From Pseudoips prasinana (lineage: Eukaryota > Arthropoda > Insecta > Lepidoptera > Nolidae): a stretch of DNA of 64,000 nt. A model generated the notes under the pieces. It did not search any database, was not told the origin of the DNA, and saw only the letters and a program-made list of their open reading frames with translations. Where the stretch lies: NCBI GenBank assembly GCA_951640165.1, contig OX621250.1, positions 3,658,001-3,722,000 on the forward strand. The letters run 5' to 3'. Numbering within the stretch: the stretch's first letter is position 1; the number at the start of each line of letters is the position of its first letter. A program made the position numbers and the translations under genes. Shown here one piece after another: positions 54,491-63,489 of the stretch.

Positions 54491-55001
54491 ATAATAATAA
54501 TATCCTGGATGGTTTTACACATACAGCTATCTTATCCTAAATTAAGCAGAGCTTGTGCTATGGAAATCAGATAACTGATATACTACTATTCTTCACCGTC
54601 ACCGTAGCCTAGTTGGTAGTGCTCCTGCCTACGAAGCTGGTGGTCCTGGGTTCGAATCCCGGTAAGTGCAAATATTTGTGTGATGAGCACGAATATTTGT
54701 TTCTGAGTCATGGATGTTTCTATGTATATAAGTATTTATCTATCTATATAAGTATGTATATCGTCGCCTGGTACCCATAGTGCAAGCTTTGCTTAGTTTG
54801 GGGCTAGGATGACCTGTGTGACATTGTCCCTAGATATTATTATTATTTATTATATAAATACATACTTACATATAGATAATTACACCCAGACACAGGCAGG
54901 GCAAACAGACATGTTCATTCACACAAATATCTGTCTTGGGTGGGAATCGTACCCACGACCTGCGGCGTGAAAGGCAAGCATTTAACAACCATGCCAACTG
55001 T
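54491..55001 (-). mobile_element. SINE-B copy split by SINE-A
   Basis: Reverse SINE-B in two halves, 54491-54597 (tail, 'taagcagagcttgtgctatg') and about 54849-55001 (body and head, 'tgggaatcgtacccacgacc'), around a forward SINE-A. Confidence 0.8.
54598..54846 (+). mobile_element. SINE-A copy nested in SINE-B
   Basis: Full forward copy with intact GTCACCGTAGCCTAGTTGGT head and B-box GGGTTCGAATCC, ending in TATTATTATT. Confidence 0.88.
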
Positions 55002-55720
55002 AAGATGTATAGATAATTTAAGTCGCAAGTTTAATCTGAAAGTAAAATGTAAATTAATTTTGTATTTAATAATTATATTTAATAACTTGTACAAGCGATC
55101 TTAATGAATTTATGGGAATAAAAACTGTTTCCACTCATTTTCAGTAGATTATATACCTAAATGATCATAGAAACGTCTTGTATAAAGGCGGAAAATTATG
55201 TAACAACCTTTATACGACCTGTTAATCAATCACTACACTGTCGACTAAGTGATGTAAGTCCAGTACATGAGTTGTAGTTAGCCAGATGATGCCACGTCGT
55301 TACCTAGCAACGGATGTGTCAACTGAAAACGGCTGTCTGTTATCGCTACGGCAATTACACGAGCTTTAAGTTAATTAATAAAGTTGTGAATGTGATTCGA
55401 GGCAATGAGAATTTTATTTGTATAAAGACAGATAATGAAATCTTGAATGGTCAGGACGCTGTTGTCTCTAGAACCGTAACCTTCGGTAGTATGGACCCAA
55501 AATCATCAAATCAATAGGTATTCTCCGAGAAACAGGCGTCTGACACCACCGACTTCTCGACACTCAATAACACTTTTGGCATCACTCAGGATTTGAAACC
55601 AGTCTCATTAACTGCGGTTGAACGTTATTGGACAAACACAACCCATATTAAATGTGTCTGGAAACACGTTGGAAGAAAATTTCATAGCAAAGAGAAGTTT
55701 TTTTGGTCCCATCAAACACT
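55002..55720. other. Intergenic stretch, no recognised gene
   Basis: Short open frames (55314-55517, 55593-55860) show no recognisable motif, and the latter runs into a MITE. Confidence 0.4.
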
Positions 55721-55723
55721 GTG

Positions 55724-55877
55724 CACCGATTGTACAGACGCCAGCACATCCAGTCCCCAACCTGTCAAATTTCTTTTCAGATTTTCAAATTTATCACAAA
55801 AGCATAAGGTTCACTTTCAATTGGGGAAAATTGACAGATTGGGGTAGCTTAATGTACTAGCGTCTGTACAATCGGTG
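55724..55877. mobile_element. TGTACAGACG MITE with extended arms
   Basis: MITE core 55731-55870. Here the inverted arms extend 7 bp further on both sides (CACCGAT ... ATCGGTG), unlike the copies at 29151 and 39423. Confidence 0.8.
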
Positions 55878-55897
55878 GTCTTATTGCTAGCTGTTTT

Positions 55898-56140
55898 GAA
55901 GTAATTCTTCTTTGCGCACGCTAGACTTGGGGAGTAAGTTGGTGAATGTGATACAAGAGCGTTACGAAAAATATGATCAACAGAGTGAGAAATAAGTTAG
56001 TAAAGATTGAAAGAGAGTGTTAAGTTTCGTATATTACTGTAGGGTCAAGAAAGAAAGAGAGGTGTGAGCTCACATTTTCTTCCTCTCTTCCTCTCATTGC
56101 CAGTTACGTAAAGTAAGTTTTACTTAAGTCATATGGTCTA
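55898..56140 (+). mobile_element. Family N MITE copy
   Basis: Starts GAAGTAATTCTTC, 'ggggagtaagttggtgaatg', 'gtttcgtatattactgtagg', 'ctctcattgccagttacgta', ends 'agtcatatggtctaag'. Confidence 0.65.
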
Positions 56141-56141
56141 A

Positions 56142-56722
56142 GGGTGCCTTTCCACTAGAGATGTACTACGCAGCTAAGCTACGAAACTATGTGAGAGATT
56201 CTACTGATGCTGAGCTATGTAGCGGTGCGGGTAAGATGTGCTATGAAGATGCGCACGGCGACTCGTTCTGTTCATTTCTATTGTAGGTACTCTGCTCTGT
56301 ACATAGCTACACCACTCGCGACAACCTATAGCAGGCATCCATATCACGCATTCATAGCACGCATCCTTCCATATAAAAACCATATCATAGTTGAATCCGT
56401 TTCCACCAGTGTTAAGCTATTCGCACCAATACGAATACGCATATCCTTGACAATAACTTAATACAAGCTAGCTAAATATCACTACCATTATAAAATAAAT
56501 TGTATAAATGTTTTAACATTCCGTGTACCTAAATATCTGTAATAAGTTACTAGAAAAATAACTGTATTACTATAAACATGTTCTGCCTATTTTTACAAGC
56601 GCCTTTTTAAGTCTACGTGAACAAAAACCTTTTTTATTTTTTTTATCCGATGGGTGGATATCAAACGCATCCATAGCAACGTGCATTGCCCATCTCTGGT
56701 GGAAAAGTAGCCTTACGCACCC
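56142..56722. mobile_element. DNA element with GGGTGC ends, split by repeat E
   Basis: Left end GGGTGCCTTTCCACTAGAGA; the reverse complement of the right end is GGGTGCGTAAGG...TTTTCCACCAGAGATGGG (an insertion of a few bases separates the two blocks). A repeat E copy (56450-56645) lies inside. No transposase frame. Class not certain. Confidence 0.6.
56450..56645 (+). mobile_element. Repeat E copy (empty mariner site)
   Basis: Same segment as the mariner copy 1 flanks, but uninterrupted at 'gctaaatatcactacc'. Inserted in the GGGTGC-ended element. Confidence 0.8.
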
Positions 56723-57259
56723 AAGTATTTTACAGTCCACGAGTAATCTGTAACATAATTCTAAAACGTCTTTTTATTTGTCTTCCATTAAATTGGATAA
56801 TAAGAATAAGGAAATACACATATAACATTTTAATACATCCGACGTCGTTATCCAGCCTCTTTTAATGTTTAAGAGATATTCGATACAGCTGCTTGCTTTA
56901 ATCACATTATTAGCAGAAATAAGCCGCTTTTCCAGAACGTATACTTCAAATGGTTCCCTTAATTTATTTTACCGAAAGTCTGTACTTGAAAGGCATGACC
57001 ATGAATTTTAATATGAAATAAGTTATCACATTTAAATAATGAGTGCGTTATTTTTAAGTCCTTTGCGCTTAAAATTTAAGCTTTTGTTATTTACTTTGAT
57101 AACAAATTTGGATGTGAAGGATGGATTTGATACTTATATGGATCAGAAAAGAGACGTATTAGAAGAATTGCTTTAACAAATCGTTTTGAAACAGTCTCAT
57201 TTCAGTCATATATTTTTTTATATTTATTTAAAAAGGAAATCGTCTGGACTAGGGAAAAT
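56723..57259. other. AT-rich stretch, nothing recognised
   Basis: No coding sequence and no repeat shared with the window. Confidence 0.4.
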
Positions 57260-57392
57260 AATCCCTGCATCGCAGGGTACTTTACAAACATATATTCAAT
57301 GGATACAAAGTTCATCCAGACTCAGAATAACTATTTATGGGTTACACAAATACTCGTAGTTGTCCTGCGGGGGAATTGAACCGTGCCACACG
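57260..57392 (-). mobile_element. SINE-C copy
   Basis: Reverse copy with distal part 'atccctgcatcgcagggtac' and a decayed B-box region ('gaattgaaccgtgccacac'). Confidence 0.65.
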
Positions 57393-57416
57393 GTACAATA
57401 AAAAACCAGCCTTATA

Positions 57417-58704
57417 TTAGGTCTTTACCTATGAAATTGCCGTTCTGCAGTACTGGCCATTTCAAATCAAAATAATTTTTGTTTGGCTAAGAATTCTAAT
57501 TTCCAATTAATTTTATTTTAAAAACATGGATTCTTTTTTCCAAAAGTAGTCATTTCTTTATTGATTAGTGTTACATTTTCATCGCATTTCAATCTTTTTC
57601 GTCATCATGGATACGTTAAAAATTCGAGTAATTATGGAATATGAGTACCGTCGTGGCAGCAACGCGGCACAAGCGGCACGCAACATCAACGACGTTTACG
57701 GAGCTAACACTACAAACCAACGCACCACCTGTTATTGGTTTGCTCGCTTCCGTTCTGGAAATTTCGACCTGAAAAATGAACCTCGCGGTCGTCCGAAGAC
57801 TTTGGTCGACAATGACGAATTAAAGGCGGTTGTGGAAGCTGATGATACACAATCTACGGCTGAATTAGCAGCAGCTTTCGACGTTAGCGTCAAAACAATA
57901 TTGGTCCATTTGCGTCAAATTGGCAAGGTAAAAAAGCTTGACAAATGGGTGCCCCACGAACTCAATGATCGCCAGCGCGAAGTACGCGTCGAGACGTGCC
58001 TTGCACTGCTCAACAGACACACAAATGAAGGAATTTTGAACCGCATTGTTACCTGCGATGAAAAATGGATTCTGTTTGATAACCGCAAGCGCTCAGCAAG
58101 TTGGTTGGATCCTGGTTCAGCACCTAAACAATGCCCTAAACGAAAACTTACCCCTAGAAAAGTGATGGTCACTGTTTGGTGGTCTAGCGCCGGTGTGATT
58201 CATCACAGCTTCTTACCAAACGGGGTGAGCATTACTGCAGATGTGTACTGTGAAGAACTGAGCACAATGATGGAGAAGCTGGCGCATCTCCAACCAGCAT
58301 TGGTCAATCGCTCGTCTCCGCTGCTCCTGCACGACAACGCGCGACCTCATACTGCACAGCAGACGGTCTCCAAGTTGCAAGAACTGGGGTTGGAAGCTCT
58401 CCGTCATCCGCCCTACTCACCAGACCTTGCGCCTACAGACTACTACTTTTTCCAGAATTTGGATAACTTCTTGGCGGGAAAAAAATTCAATACCCGAGAG
58501 GCAGTACAAAATGCCTTTGAAGAATTTGTTGCCTCCCGTCCAGCTGATTTCTTTAAGAAGGGCATCAATAAACTGCCACTGCGATGGCAAAGATGCATTG
58601 ATTGCATGGGTGATTACTTCGATTAATACAAATAAAAAAATTCATGAAAAAAATTCGTTTAAATTTTTTCATACAAAACGGCAATTTCATAGGTAAAGAC
58701 CTAT
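57417..58704 (+). mobile_element. Mariner element, cecropia type, copy 2
   Basis: 1288 bp flanked by TA (57415-57416, 58705-58706), with inverted ends TTAGGTCTTTACCTATGAAA (left) and its complement (right, one terminal mismatch). It has the same sequence as copy 1 in the opposite orientation, including UTRs as far as I compared them. Confidence 0.95.
57568..58626 (+). CDS. Mariner transposase, copy 2
   Basis: Protein identical over 352 residues to copy 1, with the better start at Met14 (57607-57609). Catalytic Asp164, Asp256 and Asp291 (DD34D), the WVPHEL motif at 127-132 and the paired helix-turn-helix region are all present. The enzyme would cut and paste DNA at TA sites by binding the 28-bp terminal repeats and acting in the nucleus. 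The transcript would need to come from a fortuitous or internal promoter; no TATA-type motif could be assigned with confidence. Identity of protein and of overlapping opposite-strand frames shows that almost no substitutions have accumulated in either copy. Confidence 0.95.
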   Translation: MLHFHRISIFFVIMDTLKIRVIMEYEYRRGSNAAQAARNINDVYGANTTNQRTTCYWFARFRSGNFDLKNEPRGRPKTLVDNDELKAVVEADDTQSTAELAAAFDVSVKTILVHLRQIGKVKKLDKWVPHELNDRQREVRVETCLALLNRHTNEGILNRIVTCDEKWILFDNRKRSASWLDPGSAPKQCPKRKLTPRKVMVTVWWSSAGVIHHSFLPNGVSITADVYCEELSTMMEKLAHLQPALVNRSSPLLLHDNARPHTAQQTVSKLQELGLEALRHPPYSPDLAPTDYYFFQNLDNFLAGKKFNTREAVQNAFEEFVASRPADFFKKGINKLPLRWQRCIDCMGDYFD

Positions 58705-58746
58705 TATAAATGACTGCTCATTTATATAAGGCTGGTTTTTTATTGT

Positions 58747-59100
58747 AAAGTCTAACGCGACGTCCTTCGTGAGCGATCGAGACGCGAACGCGAAGCGGCG
58801 CGGCGCGGCGCGAAAATAACAAACAGTCGAAACCTATTGAAGTGTCCTACGTGACCAAACGCGCGTGCGGTGCGGTGCGGAGCGCTGCGACATGAAGCGA
58901 ACGCGATCAGTTGGTTTGATATTTTCGCGCGAACTAGATGCGGTGCCGTCCTGTTTTTGCGGCGTCGGTGGGGGCTTCGCTAGATGATTCGCGTGCACGT
59001 AGGACATAGCCACCGCGTCGCACCGCATCGCACTGAATTCGCGTGTCACCGCTTCATAATCGCGTTCGCTTTGAACCGCCTACGTAGGACGTAGCGTAAG
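58747..59100. other. CpG-rich block, possible DNA-element body
   Basis: GC-rich island in AT-rich surroundings, with GCGGCGCGGCGCGGCGCG at 58794-58811. Opposed blocks include 'tgcggtgcggtgcgg' (58867-58881) against 'cgcaccgcatcgca' (59019-59032), and 'tgtcctacgtg' against 'cctacgtaggacgt'. It looks like a fold-back nonautonomous element. No coding sequence. Confidence 0.45.
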
Positions 59101-59383
59101 CAATTTTGAAATAATGGCAGTGATACCTAGTACTTGTATTGTCCTGGTATAAAAGGTGGTCGGTAAATATACCACTAAAAATGAGTCATTCTCGCACATT
59201 TTCACTGCACGTATGGTGCAGTTGTTACGGTATTTGCCCTGTTCAAATTCAATTGTAGTTCAAAGTTCATTTATTCCGTAAAAAATATATTTACTTGGAA
59301 TCGTCAGCTTTTTTACCATACCGTGCAGTGCATGACTTGGCAGCTACTAACTCAGTAGGAATCCTTTGTTAAAATAAAATTTA

Positions 59384-59840
59384 ATTAAGATTAAATAAAT
59401 AAATAAAATAAATATATAAAAAAGGTTTTTATTCACGTAGACTTTAAAAAAGCGCTTGTAAATAGTCAGAACATGTTTGTAGTAATACAGTTGTATACAT
59501 TATTATTTCTAGTAACATAGATATTTAGGTACACATTGTATGAAAACATTTATAAAATATATTTTATTATAGCATTGATATTTAGCTAGCTCGTATCAAG
59601 TTATTGTCAGGAGATAATGTTTAATTATCTAGTTTGAGTCTAATATTTTTACTAAATATTCTCAATGGCTCTGTCTATATTAAGGTATTATTATTATGAC
59701 GGACCTTGTGTTAATAACGACGGTCGCGCTTTAATGCTACCACCGGATCCAATGCGCCCCAACTGAGAAGACCCAGCGAAACAAACTCAGTGGGCTCATC
59801 TACTAACGGTTTCAACACGACCCAGTTGAGCCGATTAATT
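59384..59840 (-). mobile_element. Repeat E copy, longest uninterrupted
   Basis: A TAAAT/TAAAA end at 59384-59425, then 'ggtttttattcacgtagact'. It runs through 'ggctctgtctatattaagg' (the gypsy target in the copy at 31401) to the GC-richer 'ccaatgcgccccaactgaga' and 'aacacgacccagttgag'. Confidence 0.8.
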
Positions 59841-60044
59841 ACATATTGTTAATGTACGTTGACTTAAAATAAGTCAATACCAATGTCACTTAAATAATCA
59901 ATTGGATTTCAGCTTTCAACAATTTGGCTTTAATAAAATTCTTTTAAAATTATTCGTAGACAATTCTGTACTGTTACTATCTCGATCCCATCAAGCTGCA
60001 TTGAAAAACGAGCAAAAAAAATGCTGGTGAGTTTATAACAATAA

Positions 60045-60306
60045 AAATAATAATAATATACTGGGACATTATTTACAAGTCGCCATCTGATCCCTAACTA
60101 AGCAGAGCTAGCACTGCGGAAAACAGAATACTGATATACTACATATACATTTTTTTTGTAAATACATACTTATATAGAAAATCACACCCAGACTCAGGGC
60201 AAACAGACATGTTCATCCACACAAATATCTGTCCTAGGTGAGAATCGAATCCACGACCACCGGCGTGAAAAGGAAGCATTTGCCAACCACACCAACAGGT
60301 CCGTCA
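60045..60306 (-). mobile_element. SINE-B copy (reverse)
   Basis: Full reverse copy: TAATAATAATATA tail at 60045, B-box variant near 60240, and head 'gccaaccacaccaacaggtc' at 60282-60301. Confidence 0.82.
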
Positions 60307-60461
60307 AAACCACCAGTTTAACCAAACAAAGCGCCTAAGTTAAAAGTAGAAACGATATACCAATCTGATTCGTTTAATTTTAAGATTGTTCGCTTAAAAT
60401 TCGCGCATACCTTAAATAACATTTTACAAATATTTCGCCTTTAGAGTACAACAACTAATTT

Positions 60462-60711
60462 ATTATAATAATATCTAGGGACAATGCCACACAGATCATC
60501 CTAGCCCCAAACTAAGCAAAGCTTGTACTATGGGTACCAGGCGACGATATACATACTTATATAGATAGATAAATACTTATATACATAGAAAACATTCATG
60601 ACTCAGAAACAAATATTCGTGCTCATCACACAAATATTTGCACTTACCGGGATTTGAACCCAGGATCACCAGCTTCGTAGGCAGGAGCACTACCAACTAG
60701 GCTACGGTGAC
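60462..60711 (-). mobile_element. SINE-A copy (reverse)
   Basis: Full reverse copy with TAATAATAT tail, B-box GGGTTCAAATCC and head ending at 60711. Confidence 0.88.
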
Positions 60712-60943
60712 CGTCAATTAATGGAGCGTCGTTTAATGGAGCCAGACACGTCAGCTGCATATACTTGAATATGTATTGAAACCAAGCTGCTAATGCGGTA
60801 TGAGACTCCAAAGAGCATTTCTAAATGAAATAAAAGAGGGACAGAGGAAACAAGGAAATGCAATAAGAGGGCACTCCATTTCGAAAACGCCTTTTATATT
60901 CGAACGGATTTTAAAAGAGAATATTTAACGAGGGTGTTAGTCA

Positions 60944-61584
60944 TGTAACGTTGTATTTCTATTCAACGCTCCTTAGTTCATTTTAGTATTAATTCTCCGC
61001 CGCTTTAAACCAGTTCGGTAGCCGCCGAGCGGTCGCTAAGCAAAACCGGTTGGGAAGCGTGAGCCGCCGAGCGGGGATTTAGCGAACGTTGGGAGGTGAG
61101 ACTCAGATTGCACTCATTGCGATAGCACGTACGCACTCACTTAAAAAGAAACGTTATATTTTTCTTAGTCGCGTCGTGTAACATCTTCAAGTTGAAGTGA
61201 ATCTTCATTCACAAATAGTTATTAGTTTAACAAGTTAATTTCAATCAGTGTTAACCCCATATTGGGGTCCAAAGTTCGGCCTACGAGGGTCCAAAGTACG
61301 AATTGCAACTGTATCTCAACATCCGTCACCGTTAGCGACGAAGCCACACTTCAGACCAGCCCAATCCCTGTGGGTCATCCTCCGGCCTGCGTAATCCTCC
61401 TGGAACTCCGCGACATCTCCGTTAGCGACGAAGCCAGCCAGGAGAGTACTTGGCGCGCCTACCTCCATAGGGCATAATTAATTGACGGGCTTTAGTACCC
61501 ATGACCATACTTTTGTTTTAAATAAATTTGTAAGTTTATGATTTGTGTTATTTAATTCTTCCAAACCACATCTCATACGCTTCA
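60944..61584 (+). repeat. 5' LTR of deleted gypsy element
   Basis: 641 bp, TGTAACGTTG ... CGCTTCA, with a primer-binding site one base further on. The open frame inside (61262-61477) is not a gene. Confidence 0.85.
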
Positions 61585-61585
61585 C

Positions 61586-61599
61586 TGGCGCCCATAACG
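61586..61599 (+). promoter_or_regulatory. Primer-binding site
   Basis: TGGCGCCCATAACG, near-identical to the TGGCGCCCAACG site used by gypsy-type elements primed by tRNA-Lys. Confidence 0.7.
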
Positions 61600-61795
61600 T
61601 GGTTTTTATGGTCAATTTTTATGTTTTTATGGAGGTAGTGTAGTAGCATTGGTGTTTGTGTGCTTTGTATTTTTGTTTTTGTGAAACGTTTTTATTTTTT
61701 TTGGTTGGTAGTAACTAACGTGTACGTAAAAATAAAATCTAGTGACCTACTTTACCGTAACATTTTATATATTGTTCTACATAAATATATTTTAT

Positions 61796-62090
61796 AGCCG
61801 TGTGGTTCCGGCATCGATAGGGTAGACGAATAGGACCACCCCCATACTATTCCGTGGGTGTCGTAAAAGGCGACTAAGGAATTCACCAGTTAGCCGTGTG
61901 GTTCCGGCATCAATAGGGTAAACGAATAGGACCACCCCCATACTATTCCGTGGGTGTCGTAAAAGGCGACTAAGGGATACACCAGGTAGTCGAGCATCAG
62001 CGCTACCTACTTATGTATATTATTTGCCAACTAAGCTAGGAATAGAACTTTGTCCAGCAGTGGGCAAAACCTGGCTGATGATGTATTAAA
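61796..62090 (+). mobile_element. Repeat with two tandem 96-bp units, inside the deleted gypsy element
   Basis: TAGCCGTGTGGTTCCGGCAT at 61796 and again at 61892, each running through 'ccgtgggtgtcgtaaaaggc'. After the second come 'gtcgagcatcagcgctacct' and 'ccagcagtgggcaaaacctg'. This is a familiar lepidopteran non-LTR segment inserted in the LTR element's interior. Confidence 0.7.
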
Positions 62091-62139
62091 TTTTTTTTTT
62101 TGTTTTTTTTTTTTGTTGTAATTTCGATACCTTAAGTAA

Positions 62140-62600
62140 TTAACTAACTGGTTTATTACCAACATTAAAAATAAAGAAAGTACAGTCAGAAACATAATTT
62201 TCTAGACACGGTAATTTTTTAATTGTTCTTTTTTTATACTTCACTTATTGATGTATTATCAACAATATAACTAAAGTACAGTCAGAAACATAATTTTCTG
62301 TACTCGTTATTTTTATATTGTTCTTTTTTAATGCATCACTTATTGCTGTATTATCAACAATATAACTAAAGTACAGTCAGAAACATAGTTTTCTAGACAA
62401 GTTATTTTACATTGCTTTTTTTTGTTTTAACACATCACTTACTGATGCATTATCAAAATTTATAACTACAGTACAGTCAGAAACATAATTTTCTATACTC
62501 GTTATTTTTCCATTTTTTTTTCCTTTAATATATCACTTACTGATGTATTATCGACATTTGTAACTACGGTACAGTCAGCACCATAACTTATTTTGTGTAT
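62140..62600 (+). repeat. Tandem repeat, five ~97-bp units
   Basis: TACAGTCAGAAACATAATTT or a close variant occurs at 62181, 62277, 62372, 62472 and 62570 (periods 96, 95, 100, 98). Each is followed by a T-rich run and a TCACTTAYTGATGTATTATC block. It sits in the former internal region of the LTR element. Confidence 0.9.
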
Positions 62601-62904
62601 ATGTACTTGTATTTTTTATATAAAATTGTTTTGGTATTTGCCTACACGTTAGTTGCAGTTTTGTTTTCTTTGTTTTATTGCATTTTATTTTTGGTTGCAA
62701 TTTCTTTTTCAGCTTTTTATTCATACATTTTTATGTTTAAGTGAAAAAACAACCAGAACGTTAGTAGTTTAATTTAAAAATTGTAACAGACGGAGTATTT
62801 TCAGTAACGTAATTGTCAGTTCTCTTGTAATTGATCAACACTTACCCAGATTTTGTATTTTTTTTCTTATAACAATTTTTTTTAAATATTTTTTTATAAT
62901 TATA

Positions 62905-63186
62905 ATGGCTTATCTGGTGAATTTAGATCATAATGCGTTAAAGTGGTTTATTTCATTGAAAAATCTTACTGGTCGGTTAGCAAGCTGGGGTGTCCGATTA
63001 TCAGCCTTTAATTTTGTTATTAAACATTGCCGAGGCGTAGATAACGTAATCCCAGACGCGCTCTCTAGAATCGTTCCAGTTTGTGCCATCAGGACTTCCA
63101 ACTCTTATTTGGACACTAAAGACTGCTGGTACAATAACATTTTCAATGACTGTCTAAATGACGCTTCTAAATTCCCGAGCTTCTAA
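62905..63186 (+). pseudogene. Gypsy RNase H C-terminal fragment
   Basis: 93 residues. After a chance start (MAYLVN) the frame reads LDHNALKWFISLKNLTGRLA and continues to CRGVDNVIPDALSRIVP, the conserved end of gypsy RNase H (DHxxLxW ... G..N..ADALSR). A short spacer and a stop follow. The Asp of the TDH motif remains, but the upstream catalytic residues and the whole RT and integrase are deleted. It is non-functional. Confidence 0.85.
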
Positions 63187-63489
63187 ATAGCCAAGAAGTA
63201 GATTTTCTTTTTCTTTCTTTTCACAACTTAAATATTCCTTTCGCTCTACTTCCACCCTTTACTAGAACAACTATTTGTAAGGTATCACGTTAAATTCAAC
63301 GAGTTACCTACCATTTATGTATGTAAGCGACAGTTATTTTAGTCCTAAGAACAATAACTGCTGCTGGTTTTATGATTGCGTGAGGTATGATAGATGATTA
63401 TGTAAGAGTAAACAAGTAGTTCCACAGAGTTCTAATGCGGATTTTACGATTTTAGAAGCGGTAAAATCCTTGACTGAGCGCGGGGGTAT

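Larger units (their letters stand above)
57394..58746. repeat. Perfect palindrome split by mariner copy 2
   Basis: Left arm 57394-57416 plus 58707-58713 is the exact reverse complement of the right arm ending at 58746. If mariner copy 2 and one TA are ignored, the arms are 30 bp with a 4-nt loop (CTGC). Mariner occupies a TA within the left arm. Confidence 0.9.

Noticed and set aside
55314..55860. Three short plus-strand frames as a possible host exon cluster
   Set aside because: No splice-consistent joining and no motif; the last ones run into a MITE terminus.
61262..61477. 71-residue frame in the 5' LTR
   Set aside because: It lies in the non-coding LTR and has no recognisable protein features.
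62140..62600. Second regularly spaced repeat array
   Set aside because: Repeats of ~97 bp with diverged T-rich connectors inside an LTR element; ordinary tandem repetition.
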